Below, piece after piece: positions 36,443-45,246 of a stretch of DNA of 64,000 nucleotides. The DNA comes from Anaerocolumna cellulosilytica. GTDB lineage: Bacteria; Bacillota; Clostridia; Lachnospirales; Lachnospiraceae. Below the pieces are notes generated by a model. That model saw only the letters and a list, made by a program, of their open reading frames with translations, did no database searches and had not been told where the DNA came from. Within the stretch, counting starts at the first letter, position 1, and the number at the start of each line of letters is the position of its first letter. Location: assembly GCF_014218335.1 (NCBI RefSeq), contig NZ_AP023367.1:4761001-4825000 (forward strand), in the 5' to 3' direction. The translations under genes and the position numbers were made by a program.

Positions 36443-37612
36443 TTATTTTAATCTCTCTATTAAATATGATGCTTCTTTGGTCTGCCCTAAAAAACCGTGC
36501 GTATTGGAGAATACAACCGCACCAATTTTTAGGCCTTCATATGCTCGGTGTTTGATATGGTATTCTATCTTTTCCATTAAAATATCCATGGTTTTCGTGA
36601 GTATACCCGCATTCTTTATACTATCTAGGGCTTCATCTGTTGTTACGCAAGCTAGTATCTGTTCCAGCAGTTCCTGTGCACCACCGGCCAGCAAGCAACA
36701 GGTACATAGAAGTTCCAAACGGCAGTCAGCAAATTTGGAATGGGTATTCATTACACCTCCGGCTAACTTTACAAATTTGCCGATATGTCCTACTAACAGC
36801 AGTCCTTCTAATTCACATTCATACGCCATATCTATGGTTTCTCCAATAAAATTACTGCACTTTACCGTATACTCCCCCTGAAGCTTAAGAGTACTTCCTG
36901 CATAGGCTTCCCCATAATTTCCCGGTGTGGCAGCCAGATATTTCTTACCTGCTAAGGAAAGCATCCTCATTTCTGCCCGTATGGTTTCAACCAGAGCTGC
37001 TTCACTCATTGGTTCAACAATACCACTTGTACCTAAGATGGATATACCGCCTGTAATGCCCAGTCTTGGGTTAAAAGTCTTTTTGGCAAGGGCTTCTCCC
37101 TTTGGTATAGAAATAATTACTTCAAGTCCTCCCTCATAATCTGCTTCGTCACATACTTTCAAAACTTCATGTTCTATCATCTGTCTTGGAACACGGTTTA
37201 TAGCGGCCGCACCAACCGGCTGATCAAGTCCTTGCTTTGTAACTCTGCCTACTCCTGTACCGCCATCTATTAAGATTCCCTGCCTGACTTTCCTTACTGT
37301 TGCAAAAATCAGTATACCATGTGTAACATCTACATCATCGCCCGCATCCTTCTTAATGGCACAGGTAACTTCCTCCTCCGTTCTTGTTAACTCTTTAACT
37401 TCAAGAGTCAAACGGATTCCTTTTGGTGTGTCAATGGTAACCTCAGCAGCCTCCCGCCCGGTCAGTAACGTTAGGGCGGCCGCTTTAGCGGCGGCTGTTG
37501 CACAGGAACCGGTTGTATAACCGCATCTTAATTTTTTATTTTCTTTAAATATATATTGTTCAAAAATAACTGCCTCTCCTTCTGCCGCAAAAGGCGGCAC
37601 AAAAACCTGCAT
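36443..37612 (-). CDS. cbiD: Cobalt-precorrin-5B C1-methyltransferase CbiD
   Basis: This 389-residue protein has the CbiD signature LRCGYTTGSCATAAAKAA at about residues 28-45 and, further on, KDAGDDVDVTHG, GGTGVGRVTKQGL, GTSGIVEPMSE and LLVGHIGKFVKLAGG. It methylates C-1 in the anaerobic pathway. The first ATG has no clear RBS. GGAGAGG occurs about 12 codons inside the frame but is followed only by a rare ATT, so the true start remains uncertain by up to about 15 residues. Confidence 0.95.
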   Translation of the reverse strand: MQVFVPPFAAEGEAVIFEQYIFKENKKLRCGYTTGSCATAAAKAAALTLLTGREAAEVTIDTPKGIRLTLEVKELTRTEEEVTCAIKKDAGDDVDVTHGILIFATVRKVRQGILIDGGTGVGRVTKQGLDQPVGAAAINRVPRQMIEHEVLKVCDEADYEGGLEVIISIPKGEALAKKTFNPRLGITGGISILGTSGIVEPMSEAALVETIRAEMRMLSLAGKKYLAATPGNYGEAYAGSTLKLQGEYTVKCSNFIGETIDMAYECELEGLLLVGHIGKFVKLAGGVMNTHSKFADCRLELLCTCCLLAGGAQELLEQILACVTTDEALDSIKNAGILTKTMDILMEKIEYHIKHRAYEGLKIGAVVFSNTHGFLGQTKEASYLIERLK

Positions 37613-37645
37613 TTTTTCTAGTTCAATTGTATATGAGGCTTTTAA

Positions 37646-38320
37646 CTACTTTACTATCAGAAGAGAAAAATAACCGGCTTCTTCTGGTATCTCTTCCAAA
37701 GAACGATACACCTTCTCCCCCTCCATACCGCAATTCTCCACCATAGAAGCCTGCAAGCCGTATTCCTTTAACTGCTGCTTTAACTCTTTCAGCTTTTTGC
37801 CGGTTTTCATAAAAACTTTGGTACCGGATAAACTTAGAGCTGTTTCAAGTGAGTAAGACCCAGGTATAATATGTAGCTTTTCCGAATTTTCTGCCAGGCT
37901 ATCCGCTAATCTTGCCGCTACAGCACAAAAAGAAGGGATACCGCTTATAACCTCTGCTTCATATCCTTCTGTGATTAACCTTTTATGCAAGTACATATAA
38001 GTTGAATATACCGTGGGGTCTCCTAAGGTGAGAAAAGCAATCTTCTTTCCGGCCTCAAGTTCATCCTTCAGCATACCGGCTCCTTTGTCATGGTATTCTT
38101 CCAGTATACTCTTATCCTTTGTCATTGGCATTACAATAAAAAGACAAGGTTTGTCTTCTATTTCCGGTAATGCCTGCTTTACAATATTATAAGCCGTACA
38201 GGAGGCTTTATCTTCTGCCGGAATCGCTATCATATCGCTTTCCTTGATTACTCTCAATGCTTTTAAGGTTAACAGCTCAGGGTCTCCTGGCCCTACACCA
38301 ACTCCATATAATACTGACAT
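37646..38320 (-). CDS. cbiL: Cobalt-precorrin-2 C20-methyltransferase CbiL
   Basis: This 224-residue tetrapyrrole methylase has GVGVGPGDPELLTLKALRVI near the N-terminus (core GPGDPELLT), AFLTLGDPTVYSTYMYL (about 94-110) and AEVISGIPSFCAVAARL. It adds the C-20 methyl group to cobalt-sirohydrochlorin (factor II), directly after the CbiK reaction. The RBS AGGAGG is well placed. It lies about 58 bp downstream of cbiK and 33 bp upstream of cbiD. Confidence 0.95.
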   Translation of the reverse strand: MSVLYGVGVGPGDPELLTLKALRVIKESDMIAIPAEDKASCTAYNIVKQALPEIEDKPCLFIVMPMTKDKSILEEYHDKGAGMLKDELEAGKKIAFLTLGDPTVYSTYMYLHKRLITEGYEAEVISGIPSFCAVAARLADSLAENSEKLHIIPGSYSLETALSLSGTKVFMKTGKKLKELKQQLKEYGLQASMVENCGMEGEKVYRSLEEIPEEAGYFSLLIVK

Positions 38321-38378
38321 ATGCTACCTCCTAATGGGTTTCTCTTCTTTTTATCTACTTTGTTACTTACTGACTGCC

Positions 38379-39209
38379 TTATTCTACTGTCTGCTTTACT
38401 TTGAGAGACTGCTTTAACTCCACTGCCTCCTTAGCATGGCTGATAAGTTGTTCGCGGATACATGAATATTCTCCCAATCCCTTTAAGAGACATTCCACTT
38501 CGTAACCTTCTTTTTCTAATATAACCTTCCAGGAATCTTCCTCTTCTCCCGCCATATCATTCCTAGCATGGTCACCAGCAACAATCATAAAAGGCATTAG
38601 AGTGATTTTACGGTATTTCTTTCCCTTTAAATGCTTAATAATGGTATCCAGATAGGGGTAGGCTTCTACCGTAGCCACATAAATATCCCTATAATCGAAA
38701 TCCCACAGCATATATTGAAGCGCGGTATAACTGGTATTAGAATAATGATCCGATCCATGTCCCATAAATACAACTGCTTCATCCTCATTCGTATTCTCTA
38801 TGTTCAATCTATCTACTTCTGCTGCAAGTCCCTTTATAACCGCTTCATAATCCTCTGTCTCTGTTAAAAGCGGAGCTCCTAATTTTACGGAACGAAAGTA
38901 TGAAAGGTATTGTTTCACTTCTTCAATCATACAGTCATTTTCAATTCCATTTAATATATGCGTTGGCTGGATAATTACTTCTTCAATACCTGCTTTATAC
39001 ATCTGCTCCATAGCTTCTGTTACTGTCGGTATAAAAAGATTATCTCTTTTCTTTAATATCTGTATAATCATCTTACTGGTAAATGCACGGTATATGTTAT
39101 ACGAAGGAAAAGCCTGCTCCATACTTTTTTCTATCTCATCTATGGTCCGCTCTCTGGTATCTTGATGACTGGTGCCAAAGCTAACCACTAAAATTGCTTT
39201 CTTATTCAT
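38379..39209 (-). CDS. cbiK: Anaerobic sirohydrochlorin cobaltochelatase CbiK
   Basis: This 276-residue chelatase begins ILVVSFGTSHQDTRERTIDEI, the CbiK N-terminal signature. It has the metal-site His residues in VVFMGHGSDHYSN (about 146-158) and LMPFMIVAGDHARNDMAG (about 205-222). It inserts Co2+ into sirohydrochlorin, the committing step of the anaerobic pathway. There is no signal peptide, so it is cytoplasmic. It is separated from cbiO by about 200 bp with an inverted repeat, the largest gap between the transporter and biosynthesis halves of the operon. Confidence 0.95.
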   Translation of the reverse strand: MNKKAILVVSFGTSHQDTRERTIDEIEKSMEQAFPSYNIYRAFTSKMIIQILKKRDNLFIPTVTEAMEQMYKAGIEEVIIQPTHILNGIENDCMIEEVKQYLSYFRSVKLGAPLLTETEDYEAVIKGLAAEVDRLNIENTNEDEAVVFMGHGSDHYSNTSYTALQYMLWDFDYRDIYVATVEAYPYLDTIIKHLKGKKYRKITLMPFMIVAGDHARNDMAGEEEDSWKVILEKEGYEVECLLKGLGEYSCIREQLISHAKEAVELKQSLKVKQTVE

Positions 39210-39222
39210 AATATTACCTTTA

Positions 39223-39245
39223 CTATCCCATCCGAATCGGGATAG
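39223..39245. promoter_or_regulatory. Perfect 7-bp inverted repeat in the cbiO-cbiK spacer
   Basis: CTATCCC (39223-39229), a 9-nt loop, GGGATAG (39239-39245). It lies about 15 bp before the cbiK ATG. There is no T tract, so it is a possible intercistronic RNA hairpin rather than a terminator. Confidence 0.4.
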
Positions 39246-39411
39246 GGGCTGCTGTAATAGACTTGTTTAAAGCTGTATAAGAATAAACTATAACAGAAAC
39301 CCTTTCCTTTCCATATTATCTTATAATGTCCTTTGTTTCTCTTCGCTTAAGTTGTAATCCTGCTTAAGACAATTGCTAACATGCAGTGTCTGATAAAGGT
39401 TTAAGAATTCT

Positions 39412-40257
39412 TTATATCTTTGCATAGTAAGCCTCTATCATATAATTTTTTAATATTTGAAAATCCTTAGGAACTGGCAGGTTTTCCCGCAGCACGCCCC
39501 GTTCTGTTAATTCCGTGTACAATTCGATTACTTTTGGTTGTATCAATTCCGCCTGTACAAGTAACTCTTTGTCCATAAAAATTTCCTCTGGAGAACCACT
39601 CTTTAGAATTAAGCCCTGATGAAACACTACAATTTTATCTGCCCATTGCAGCGCAAAATCTAAATCATGGGTGGAAACAATAATAGTAATTCCCTCCTTG
39701 GGGAGTTCTGTAATTTTTTCATGAAGCATTACCGTATGTACGGGATCAAGAGCAGAAACCGGCTCATCCATTAATAATACCTCCGGCTCCATAACCAGTA
39801 TATCCGCTAAAGCAACCTGCTTTTTCTGCCCACCGCTAAGAAGGTGTACGGGTTTTTGTGCAAAAGGGGTAATCCCCATATAGTCCACTATTGCTTCTAC
39901 CTTTTTTTCTATTTCACATCTTGGCAGTTTCATATTAAACAAACCAAATGATATCTCCTGAACTACACTTGCAGCAAATAACTGATTGTCCGGTTCCTGG
40001 AATACGATTCCAACTTTACTCCTTAAGCTAAGTAATTCCTTTTTCGAATAGGATATGGGTTTATCCTTATATAATATCCTTCCGGCTTGAGGTTTTAATA
40101 TCCCATTCAAACATAAAAAGGTGGTGGATTTACCGGAACCATTGGCTCCGATAAAAGCTGTCTTTTCACCTGGTTCTACGGAAAAACTAACATCTTTTAG
40201 TGCTTTAGTACCATCCTCATAAGAATAGGATATATGTTCAATTGATAAAATACTCAA
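39412..40257 (-). CDS. cbiO: Cobalt ECF transporter ATPase CbiO
   Basis: This ABC ATPase has Walker A GANGSGKST, the Q-loop region VFQEPDNQLFA, the signature LLSGGQKKQVALA, Walker B VLLMDEPVSALDP and the switch His in STHDLDFA. From the TTG at 40255-40257 it has 281 residues. I chose this start because AAGGAG lies 6 nt upstream and TTGA overlaps the cbiQ stop. The in-frame ATG 8 codons earlier has no such support. It energises CbiM/CbiN/CbiQ for cobalt uptake. Confidence 0.93.
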   Translation of the reverse strand: MSILSIEHISYSYEDGTKALKDVSFSVEPGEKTAFIGANGSGKSTTFLCLNGILKPQAGRILYKDKPISYSKKELLSLRSKVGIVFQEPDNQLFAASVVQEISFGLFNMKLPRCEIEKKVEAIVDYMGITPFAQKPVHLLSGGQKKQVALADILVMEPEVLLMDEPVSALDPVHTVMLHEKITELPKEGITIIVSTHDLDFALQWADKIVVFHQGLILKSGSPEEIFMDKELLVQAELIQPKVIELYTELTERGVLRENLPVPKDFQILKNYMIEAYYAKI

Positions 40258-41030
40258 AATATTCTCCTTTGCAGCAAACATATTATAACCATGCTAATTT
40301 CCCATAGCACTAAAAGACTGATTTCTTTTACAGAAGTAGTATATTTCTTGGTAAGTACCTGTATTTTTCCATCATAACACCGGGATTCCATGGCATCATA
40401 GAGTTTTAATGATTTCCTTATGGAGCCAATAAACAACATCTGAAATACTCCCGCCACCGCGGGAATTGCTGTTTTTAAACTTCTGTTGCCCAATCTGCTT
40501 TTTACTGCACAATCTAATTTCTCACCCATATCATATAACAGAAAAATAAAGCGGTATATTAATAACAATAACTCTAATAGTATTTCCGGGCAATGAACCG
40601 CCTTCAGTACCAACAGCAAATCTGTAAAGGGTGTTGATAGAATCAAAAAGTACAGGCAGGACACCGCTCCCAAGGCGGTTAGTATTAAATTCAACCCATA
40701 CAATAAGGCAGCTTTTGTAGCTACAAGCGTGTACCCCATGATATGAATTATTCCTGTAGCCTCTGTATCTTTAGTAAATGAGAACACTATCGTTACGGTA
40801 CCAAGTAACAAAAAAGCTAGAGGCATACGAAGCAATCTTCCGTAATAGGTAAGAGAAGCCCCACTTAAAAACACAGTGAGACCTCCCATTAATAAAATCA
40901 CAAGCAGGGAAAACATATAGGAATGTAATAGGACGCAGAATAAAAGAGTGCTAACAGCAAAAATAGCTTTCACATAAGGACTTGTACTGCGTAATGCGGA
41001 CGAATATGATAATTTATCTATGTATAACAT
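40254..41030 (-). CDS. cbiQ: Cobalt ECF transporter transmembrane protein CbiQ
   Basis: This 258-residue T-component has about five to six membrane helices and two cytoplasmic coupling helices. The second carries the Ala-Arg-Gly-like motif as DAMESRCYDGK (about residues 209-219), which contacts the CbiO ATPase. It joins the substrate-binding CbiM to the ATPase. It lies 5 bp downstream of cbiN, and its stop overlaps the cbiO start. Confidence 0.92.
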   Translation of the reverse strand: MLYIDKLSYSSALRSTSPYVKAIFAVSTLLFCVLLHSYMFSLLVILLMGGLTVFLSGASLTYYGRLLRMPLAFLLLGTVTIVFSFTKDTEATGIIHIMGYTLVATKAALLYGLNLILTALGAVSCLYFLILSTPFTDLLLVLKAVHCPEILLELLLLIYRFIFLLYDMGEKLDCAVKSRLGNRSLKTAIPAVAGVFQMLFIGSIRKSLKLYDAMESRCYDGKIQVLTKKYTTSVKEISLLVLWEISMVIICLLQRRIF

Positions 41031-41034
41031 TCCC

Positions 41035-41328
41035 TTAAGCTTCCTTTCGGCTTTTTTTCCTCTCCTTCAAAACACCGATTCCAAATCCGAAGACACCTGC
41101 TCCAAGAGCTGCTTGCAGACAGAACAGCAAAGACTCTGTTTCGCCACCGGGCGGCTCATATACTGGGGACGCCCAAGGTGTATATTCCTCTACTTCTAAT
41201 ATCTGACTGATAGTTTCAGAAGCTGCATCATCTGCCCCTCCAAATTCAGAGTCCTTGATCAACATAAGAGGAACGACTGCAATCACTACACATACTATCA
41301 GTAAAACTACTGCTGTTTTTATTTTCAT
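41035..41328 (-). CDS. cbiN: Cobalt transporter accessory protein CbiN
   Basis: The 97 residues have two membrane segments (about 6-25 and 68-88). The extracytoplasmic loop between them contains the family's [11 protein letters not shown] and [22 protein letters not shown]. CbiN associates with CbiM and is needed for cobalt loading of the S-component. The ATG overlaps the cbiM stop by 4 bp. Confidence 0.94.
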   Translation of the reverse strand: MKIKTAVVLLIVCVVIAVVPLMLIKDSEFGGADDAASETISQILEVEEYTPWASPVYEPPGGETESLLFCLQAALGAGVFGFGIGVLKERKKSRKEA

Positions 41329-42080
41329 GCCTTTTGCCCTCCTCTTAAAAAGCCTATTTCAGAAAGCTCCGGTTTTGCATAGGTTTCCAAAGCAGAAACT
41401 ACCATGGCAGTTATAATTCCCTCGATAATTGCAATCGGTACCTGGGTAACTGCGAAGATTCCCATAAATTTAACAAGAGATTCAAACATTCCTCCTGTTT
41501 GTGAAGGATAAGCCAGCGCTAATTGCAGGGAAGTGATACAATAGGTAGCCAGATTCCCGATTGATGCAGCCATAAATACTGCCACTAAACGATTTACCTT
41601 ACATTTTGTTGCAAGTTTATAGATTCCATAGGATATAAAAGGACCAGCAATAGCCATGGAAAAAGTATTAGCACCTAAGGTAGTAAGTCCTCCATGTGCT
41701 AGTAAAACTGCCTGAAATAATAACACCAGAATACCAAGGATACTCATGACACTTGGACCAAATAAAATCGCGCCCAGTCCGGTTCCTGTAGGATGGGAAC
41801 TGCTTCCTGTTACTGATGGGATTTTTAATGCAGAAAGCACAAAAGCATAAGCACCGCACATAGATAAAATAATGATTGCTTTTCGATGGTCAGCTACTGT
41901 TTTCTTTAGGGAAAAGAAACCGGCCGCCAAAAAAGGAATACATAGAATCCCCCATGCAATGCAGTATTTTACCGGCAGATATCCCTCCATAATGTGCATT
42001 GCCTTTGCCGCAGGTGCAACAGAAAATACTGCTGCAAAAACTGCCAATAACCCAATAATTCTTTTTTGTTTAACGTTCAA
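41325..42080 (-). CDS. cbiM: Cobalt ECF transporter substrate-binding protein CbiM
   Basis: This 251-residue membrane S-component has a cleavable signal peptide ending PAAKA (about residue 27), leaving mature MHIMEGYLP. The new N-terminal Met-His is the known metal-coordinating end in CbiM/NikM. Further signatures are [17 protein letters not shown] and [17 protein letters not shown]. The start is TTG (42078-42080), with GGAG about 6 nt upstream. It is the first gene of the operon, directly behind a cobalamin riboswitch and terminator, so cobalt import is controlled by the end product. Confidence 0.95.
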   Translation of the reverse strand: MNVKQKRIIGLLAVFAAVFSVAPAAKAMHIMEGYLPVKYCIAWGILCIPFLAAGFFSLKKTVADHRKAIIILSMCGAYAFVLSALKIPSVTGSSSHPTGTGLGAILFGPSVMSILGILVLLFQAVLLAHGGLTTLGANTFSMAIAGPFISYGIYKLATKCKVNRLVAVFMAASIGNLATYCITSLQLALAYPSQTGGMFESLVKFMGIFAVTQVPIAIIEGIITAMVVSALETYAKPELSEIGFLRGGQKA

Positions 42081-42110
42081 TGATATCTCCTCTCTGCTGC
42101 ACTTTAAATA

Positions 42111-42166
42111 AAAAACCTTCCATAGTAAAATTTTTCCATGTCATGGACGAATTTTACTTGGAAGGT
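42111..42166 (-). terminator. Riboswitch-controlled intrinsic terminator before cbiM
   Basis: A long interrupted stem (ACCTTCC at 42115-42121 with GGAAGGT at 42160-42166, continuing through matching AAAATT/AATTTT and CCATG/CATGG arms) is followed on the minus strand by TTTTTATTT. It lies between the aptamer and the cbiM start, 30 nt before the TTG. A competing pairing of GAATACTT with AAAGTATTC near 42173-42220 could be the antiterminator. Confidence 0.8.
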
Positions 42167-42276
42167 AACTTAGAATACTTTTTAATTGTTGCAGCACATA
42201 CTTTAAAGTATTCCCCGCAAGTTGCGGTTACAATATAGGATTACCAAAGCCATCGTCCGTAACTTAGGTAATATAC

Positions 42277-42492
42277 ATATAAAAAGGCAGGTCTTCTGAC
42301 TCAGGCATCTACATAGTCTCCATCTCTTCCCATCTTCGACAGTGATTCATCAATTCATATTTAAAAGCAAAACCGGCTTTTTCTATGAACTTTTGGAGGT
42401 TACTCTTCCTTTACAGCGGCGGGACCGTGTGGGCTTCTCACCCATTTCCCTATTATCTTGTCAGCTACATCGCTACAAGCACCTTTTTATAT
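42277..42492 (-). ncRNA. Cobalamin (AdoCbl) riboswitch
   Basis: On the minus strand an 11-bp P1 stem pairs 42482-42492 with 42277-42287. The B12 box AGTCAGAAGACCTGCC occupies 42286-42301. The conserved core GGGAAATGGGTGAGAAGCC with ACGGTCCCGCCGCTGTAA lies near 42418-42455. The aptamer precedes a terminator and the cbiMNQO-cbi/cob operon, so bound adenosylcobalamin should favour termination. Confidence 0.95.
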
Positions 42493-42507
42493 TCAATTGT
42501 CATTTAA

Positions 42508-42536
42508 AGTGTAGCATTTTGCAGATATTCTGTCAA
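42508..42536 (-). promoter_or_regulatory. Promoter of the cobalamin operon
   Basis: Minus strand: TTGACA (42531-42536, exact consensus), a 17-bp spacer, TACACT (42508-42513). The start of transcription falls about 10 nt before the P1 stem of the riboswitch. The remaining spacer up to 42808 holds nothing else that I can identify. Confidence 0.75.
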
Positions 42537-42808
42537 CTTGATTCGTTAATTACATACATATAATTCCCTTTTATTATACATATTGTTCAGCATTTTGCCT
42601 TATTCCGTCATTATAGGCTGAAACATAAGGTTGCCAGATGAAGTACACCTCGAAATCCCGTCAGAGGCGGCACATATGGATTAAGTTCCCACTCATTAAG
42701 ACTCTTTCAACCCTGTTAAAAATATTTGCAAGAATAAGAATCTGTTATAAAGGTTAATATACTCTAACTTTTTTTGTCTAGCAAACCAGATTATCTTTAT
42801 CAAACAGA

Positions 42809-43465
42809 CTATAAAAGATTTAATTCCTCCAATAAAGTATTAATTCTTCTTGGTATTATTTCGCAAAGCTCTGTCCAGGGAATATATTCCCTATCATAGG
42901 GTATTATGTAAAAATCCATTGAGGGCGCAAAGGAATATTTCTCTCTGATATACTCACAAACCTTATAATGGATATACTTATTCTTCATAATTTTCCCTTG
43001 AAACATATCCGCAATCAGTAAACCGTCCAACCCTGCAAATTCTTGGCAAGCAGATTTATAATCACTAAAAAGCTTAAACAATTCACTTTCTGGTAATAAT
43101 GCATGTTTACCAGGCTGCACATACAAAGGAATATGTGTATCTTCTTCCAGTTTCTTTAAATACTGAAAACAATTTAAGATCCGCCCATGAGCACTTGCTT
43201 CTCCATCGCAAACTTTCCCTTTGTTATCAACATATACCCAGAAATGCTCTAAATCGTACATATGCTGAATATCATAGTCAAAGTACAACTGATATTCAAT
43301 GACAAAGGAAGCTTTATCCTTGTTAACCCATATATCTCTTTTAAAAGAAGGGCTTCTCATGGAAGAGCGGATAACTTGATATCCTATATACTCCAGTCGG
43401 AATGGTTCCATCCTGTCAAAATACAAATGGGGTGCATATTTTTCTGCAAGTTCTTTATCTGTCAT
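42809..43465 (-). CDS. Hypothetical protein, possible Vps62-like fold
   Basis: This 218-residue soluble protein has no signal peptide. The segment KYAPHLYFDRMEPFR, followed later by YDLEHFWVYVDNKGKV and SAHGR (about residues 5-19, 70-95), resembles the DWEH/SAHG pattern of Vps62-like or pectin-lectin-type beta proteins, but the match is weak. The RBS GGAGG is ideal. It lies alone between the cobalamin operon promoter and the pectin locus, separated from GH28 by a terminator, so neither neighbour predicts its role. A genuine gene, function unknown. Confidence 0.65.
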   Translation of the reverse strand: MTDKELAEKYAPHLYFDRMEPFRLEYIGYQVIRSSMRSPSFKRDIWVNKDKASFVIEYQLYFDYDIQHMYDLEHFWVYVDNKGKVCDGEASAHGRILNCFQYLKKLEEDTHIPLYVQPGKHALLPESELFKLFSDYKSACQEFAGLDGLLIADMFQGKIMKNKYIHYKVCEYIREKYSFAPSMDFYIIPYDREYIPWTELCEIIPRRINTLLEELNLL

Positions 43466-43543
43466 GTCATTCCTCCGATACTATTGTTGTGCCTAAGTTT
43501 ATACCAATTTTACGGGAATTTCAAGTATCCTAAATGAAAGAAA

Positions 43544-43599
43544 CCCCTAGCTTACTATATATGCTGCATTATAACGGCATACTACAGTAAGCTATGGGG
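43544..43599 (-). terminator. Terminator at the end of the pectin operon
   Basis: CCCCTAGCTTACT (from 43544) pairs with AGTAAGCTATGGGG (ending 43599) with one bulge, with inner ATGC/GCAT pairing. On the minus strand the stem is followed by TTTCTTTC. It lies about 35 bp past the GH28 stop. Confidence 0.75.
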
Positions 43600-43634
43600 C
43601 TTGGTTCAACCTATCCTAATAATAAACACATCCT

Positions 43635-45188
43635 TTAAAACCGTTTAAGTTCATCTACTTCTTGGCATTCTACAGCTTCTCCTGTACATCCGGTTACCGT
43701 TACATTCTTTAGAACTACCTTCTGAATATTATTCAAGTAAATACCCTGTCTACAGGTTGGTTCACACCCAATCATCATGGCAGCTACTCCCGTTGTAGCA
43801 TTTTCTGCATAGGAGATACTTACATTTTCCATCACCAGTGATTCAATTTTCTTCTCCGGCAGACCATATACATAAGCACCGGCATAATGACTGTTCTCAC
43901 ACTGGATATTTTTAAATATAAGACTTTTAATACTTGGGGTCCTGTCATCTACCGGGAGCTTCTCCTTAGAGGACACATATTGACTTTTACCATCTGGATC
44001 ACAAAAATAAAAACTATTTACAACAAAGGGCGCTTTTACATGATCCATTTTAATATTTTCAAAAAGTATGTTATCAAGTACGGAGTCATTTCCACGACCT
44101 CTACGGGTCTTAACTCTTAAACCTCTGTCTGTATCTCTGAAAATACAATCTGTCACACTAAAATCATAAACACCAGCCGCTATCTCACTTCCTAAAGTGA
44201 TTGCACCGTGACCATCCTGCATTAAGGACTGGCGGATATGGATACCCTTTGATGATACTTTAAATTTACGACCCATATATATCTTCCCTGATTTAACAGC
44301 AATACAATCATCACCGACTGAAAAATAGCAACCGGCAATCTCTACATTTTCACAAGATTCCGGATCCAAACCATCGGTATTATGAGAATTAGCCGGCCCT
44401 AAGACTTTAATATCTAAGAATCTTAAATCCTGTGAAAAATAAGGATGAATATTCCAAGCCGGGGAATTTTGTACCGTAATTCCAGTAACTGTAACATTCC
44501 TGCAATGATTTAAAAATATCATACGAGGACGAAAAGCAATATTTTTATCTTTGGGATTTTTCCACCAGTTATCAAATCCGGCACAACCGTCAATTGTTCC
44601 CTCTCCGCAGATTACAACATTTTCCGCCTTAATTCCCGTTAGAATAGATGCAAAACTGTCTAAAGGATTTCCTTCCCAGCTTCCTAAATTATACTCCTGC
44701 GTTTCATCATAGCTTTCAATAAGCCCGGGTAAAACCGGGAATAACCCTCTGTCTGTTAATGCTGATAAAATTGCACCTTTACCTATTTCTAGCACAAGAT
44801 TGCTCTTCAAAAAGATGCTGGTAATCTTATAAATTCCTTTCGGGACAAAAACTCTTCCTCCCTCCGGGCAGGAGCAGATGGCTGCCTGGATAAACTGCGT
44901 ATCATCTTTTATGCCATCGCCTTTTGCACCAAAATCCTTTACATTTAAGGTAAATGACTCCTTTACTGTTGTGAAGGTGATTTCCCCCGAGCGTTCTTCC
45001 CCTCTTTTTAAATAAAGGGTGTAGCTGGTATCCGGTTTTAACCCATATATGGATTCTACTATTTTTGAGCTTTTTAGTACAGGTTCATTATTTAAAAATA
45101 CCTCGTATTCAGTAGTCTCGTAAACCCCTTCTTTTTGAAGCTCAAAAACAATATTTCTTATCCCTTGATATATTACTTGAATGTCCAT
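43635..45188 (-). CDS. Glycoside hydrolase family 28 (polygalacturonase-type)
   Basis: The 517 residues start with an N-terminal fibronectin-like beta domain (about 1-78), followed by a right-handed beta-helix. The GH28 catalytic motifs are intact: NTD with D272, DD at 293-294 in GDDC, His327 in DGHG, and RVK at 358-360. It hydrolyses alpha-1,4 galacturonic linkages, and the neighbouring genes suggest (rhamno)galacturonan oligosaccharides. There is no signal peptide, so it should act in the cytoplasm on imported oligomers, probably as an exo-enzyme. The RBS is GGAGG. It is the last gene of the transport-degradation operon. Confidence 0.93.
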   Translation of the reverse strand: MDIQVIYQGIRNIVFELQKEGVYETTEYEVFLNNEPVLKSSKIVESIYGLKPDTSYTLYLKRGEERSGEITFTTVKESFTLNVKDFGAKGDGIKDDTQFIQAAICSCPEGGRVFVPKGIYKITSIFLKSNLVLEIGKGAILSALTDRGLFPVLPGLIESYDETQEYNLGSWEGNPLDSFASILTGIKAENVVICGEGTIDGCAGFDNWWKNPKDKNIAFRPRMIFLNHCRNVTVTGITVQNSPAWNIHPYFSQDLRFLDIKVLGPANSHNTDGLDPESCENVEIAGCYFSVGDDCIAVKSGKIYMGRKFKVSSKGIHIRQSLMQDGHGAITLGSEIAAGVYDFSVTDCIFRDTDRGLRVKTRRGRGNDSVLDNILFENIKMDHVKAPFVVNSFYFCDPDGKSQYVSSKEKLPVDDRTPSIKSLIFKNIQCENSHYAGAYVYGLPEKKIESLVMENVSISYAENATTGVAAMMIGCEPTCRQGIYLNNIQKVVLKNVTVTGCTGEAVECQEVDELKRF

Positions 45189-45246
45189 TTCTTCCTCCAG
45201 TTCCGTATGTTTAGTATTACTTCACGCCCAATGTCCGTATTTGTAT

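Noticed and set aside
37480..37510. A third copy of the GGCTGTTGCA motif found around greA
   Set aside because: It is in-frame coding sequence of cbiD (an Ala-rich conserved segment) and matches only the core, so it is not part of the flanking repeat.
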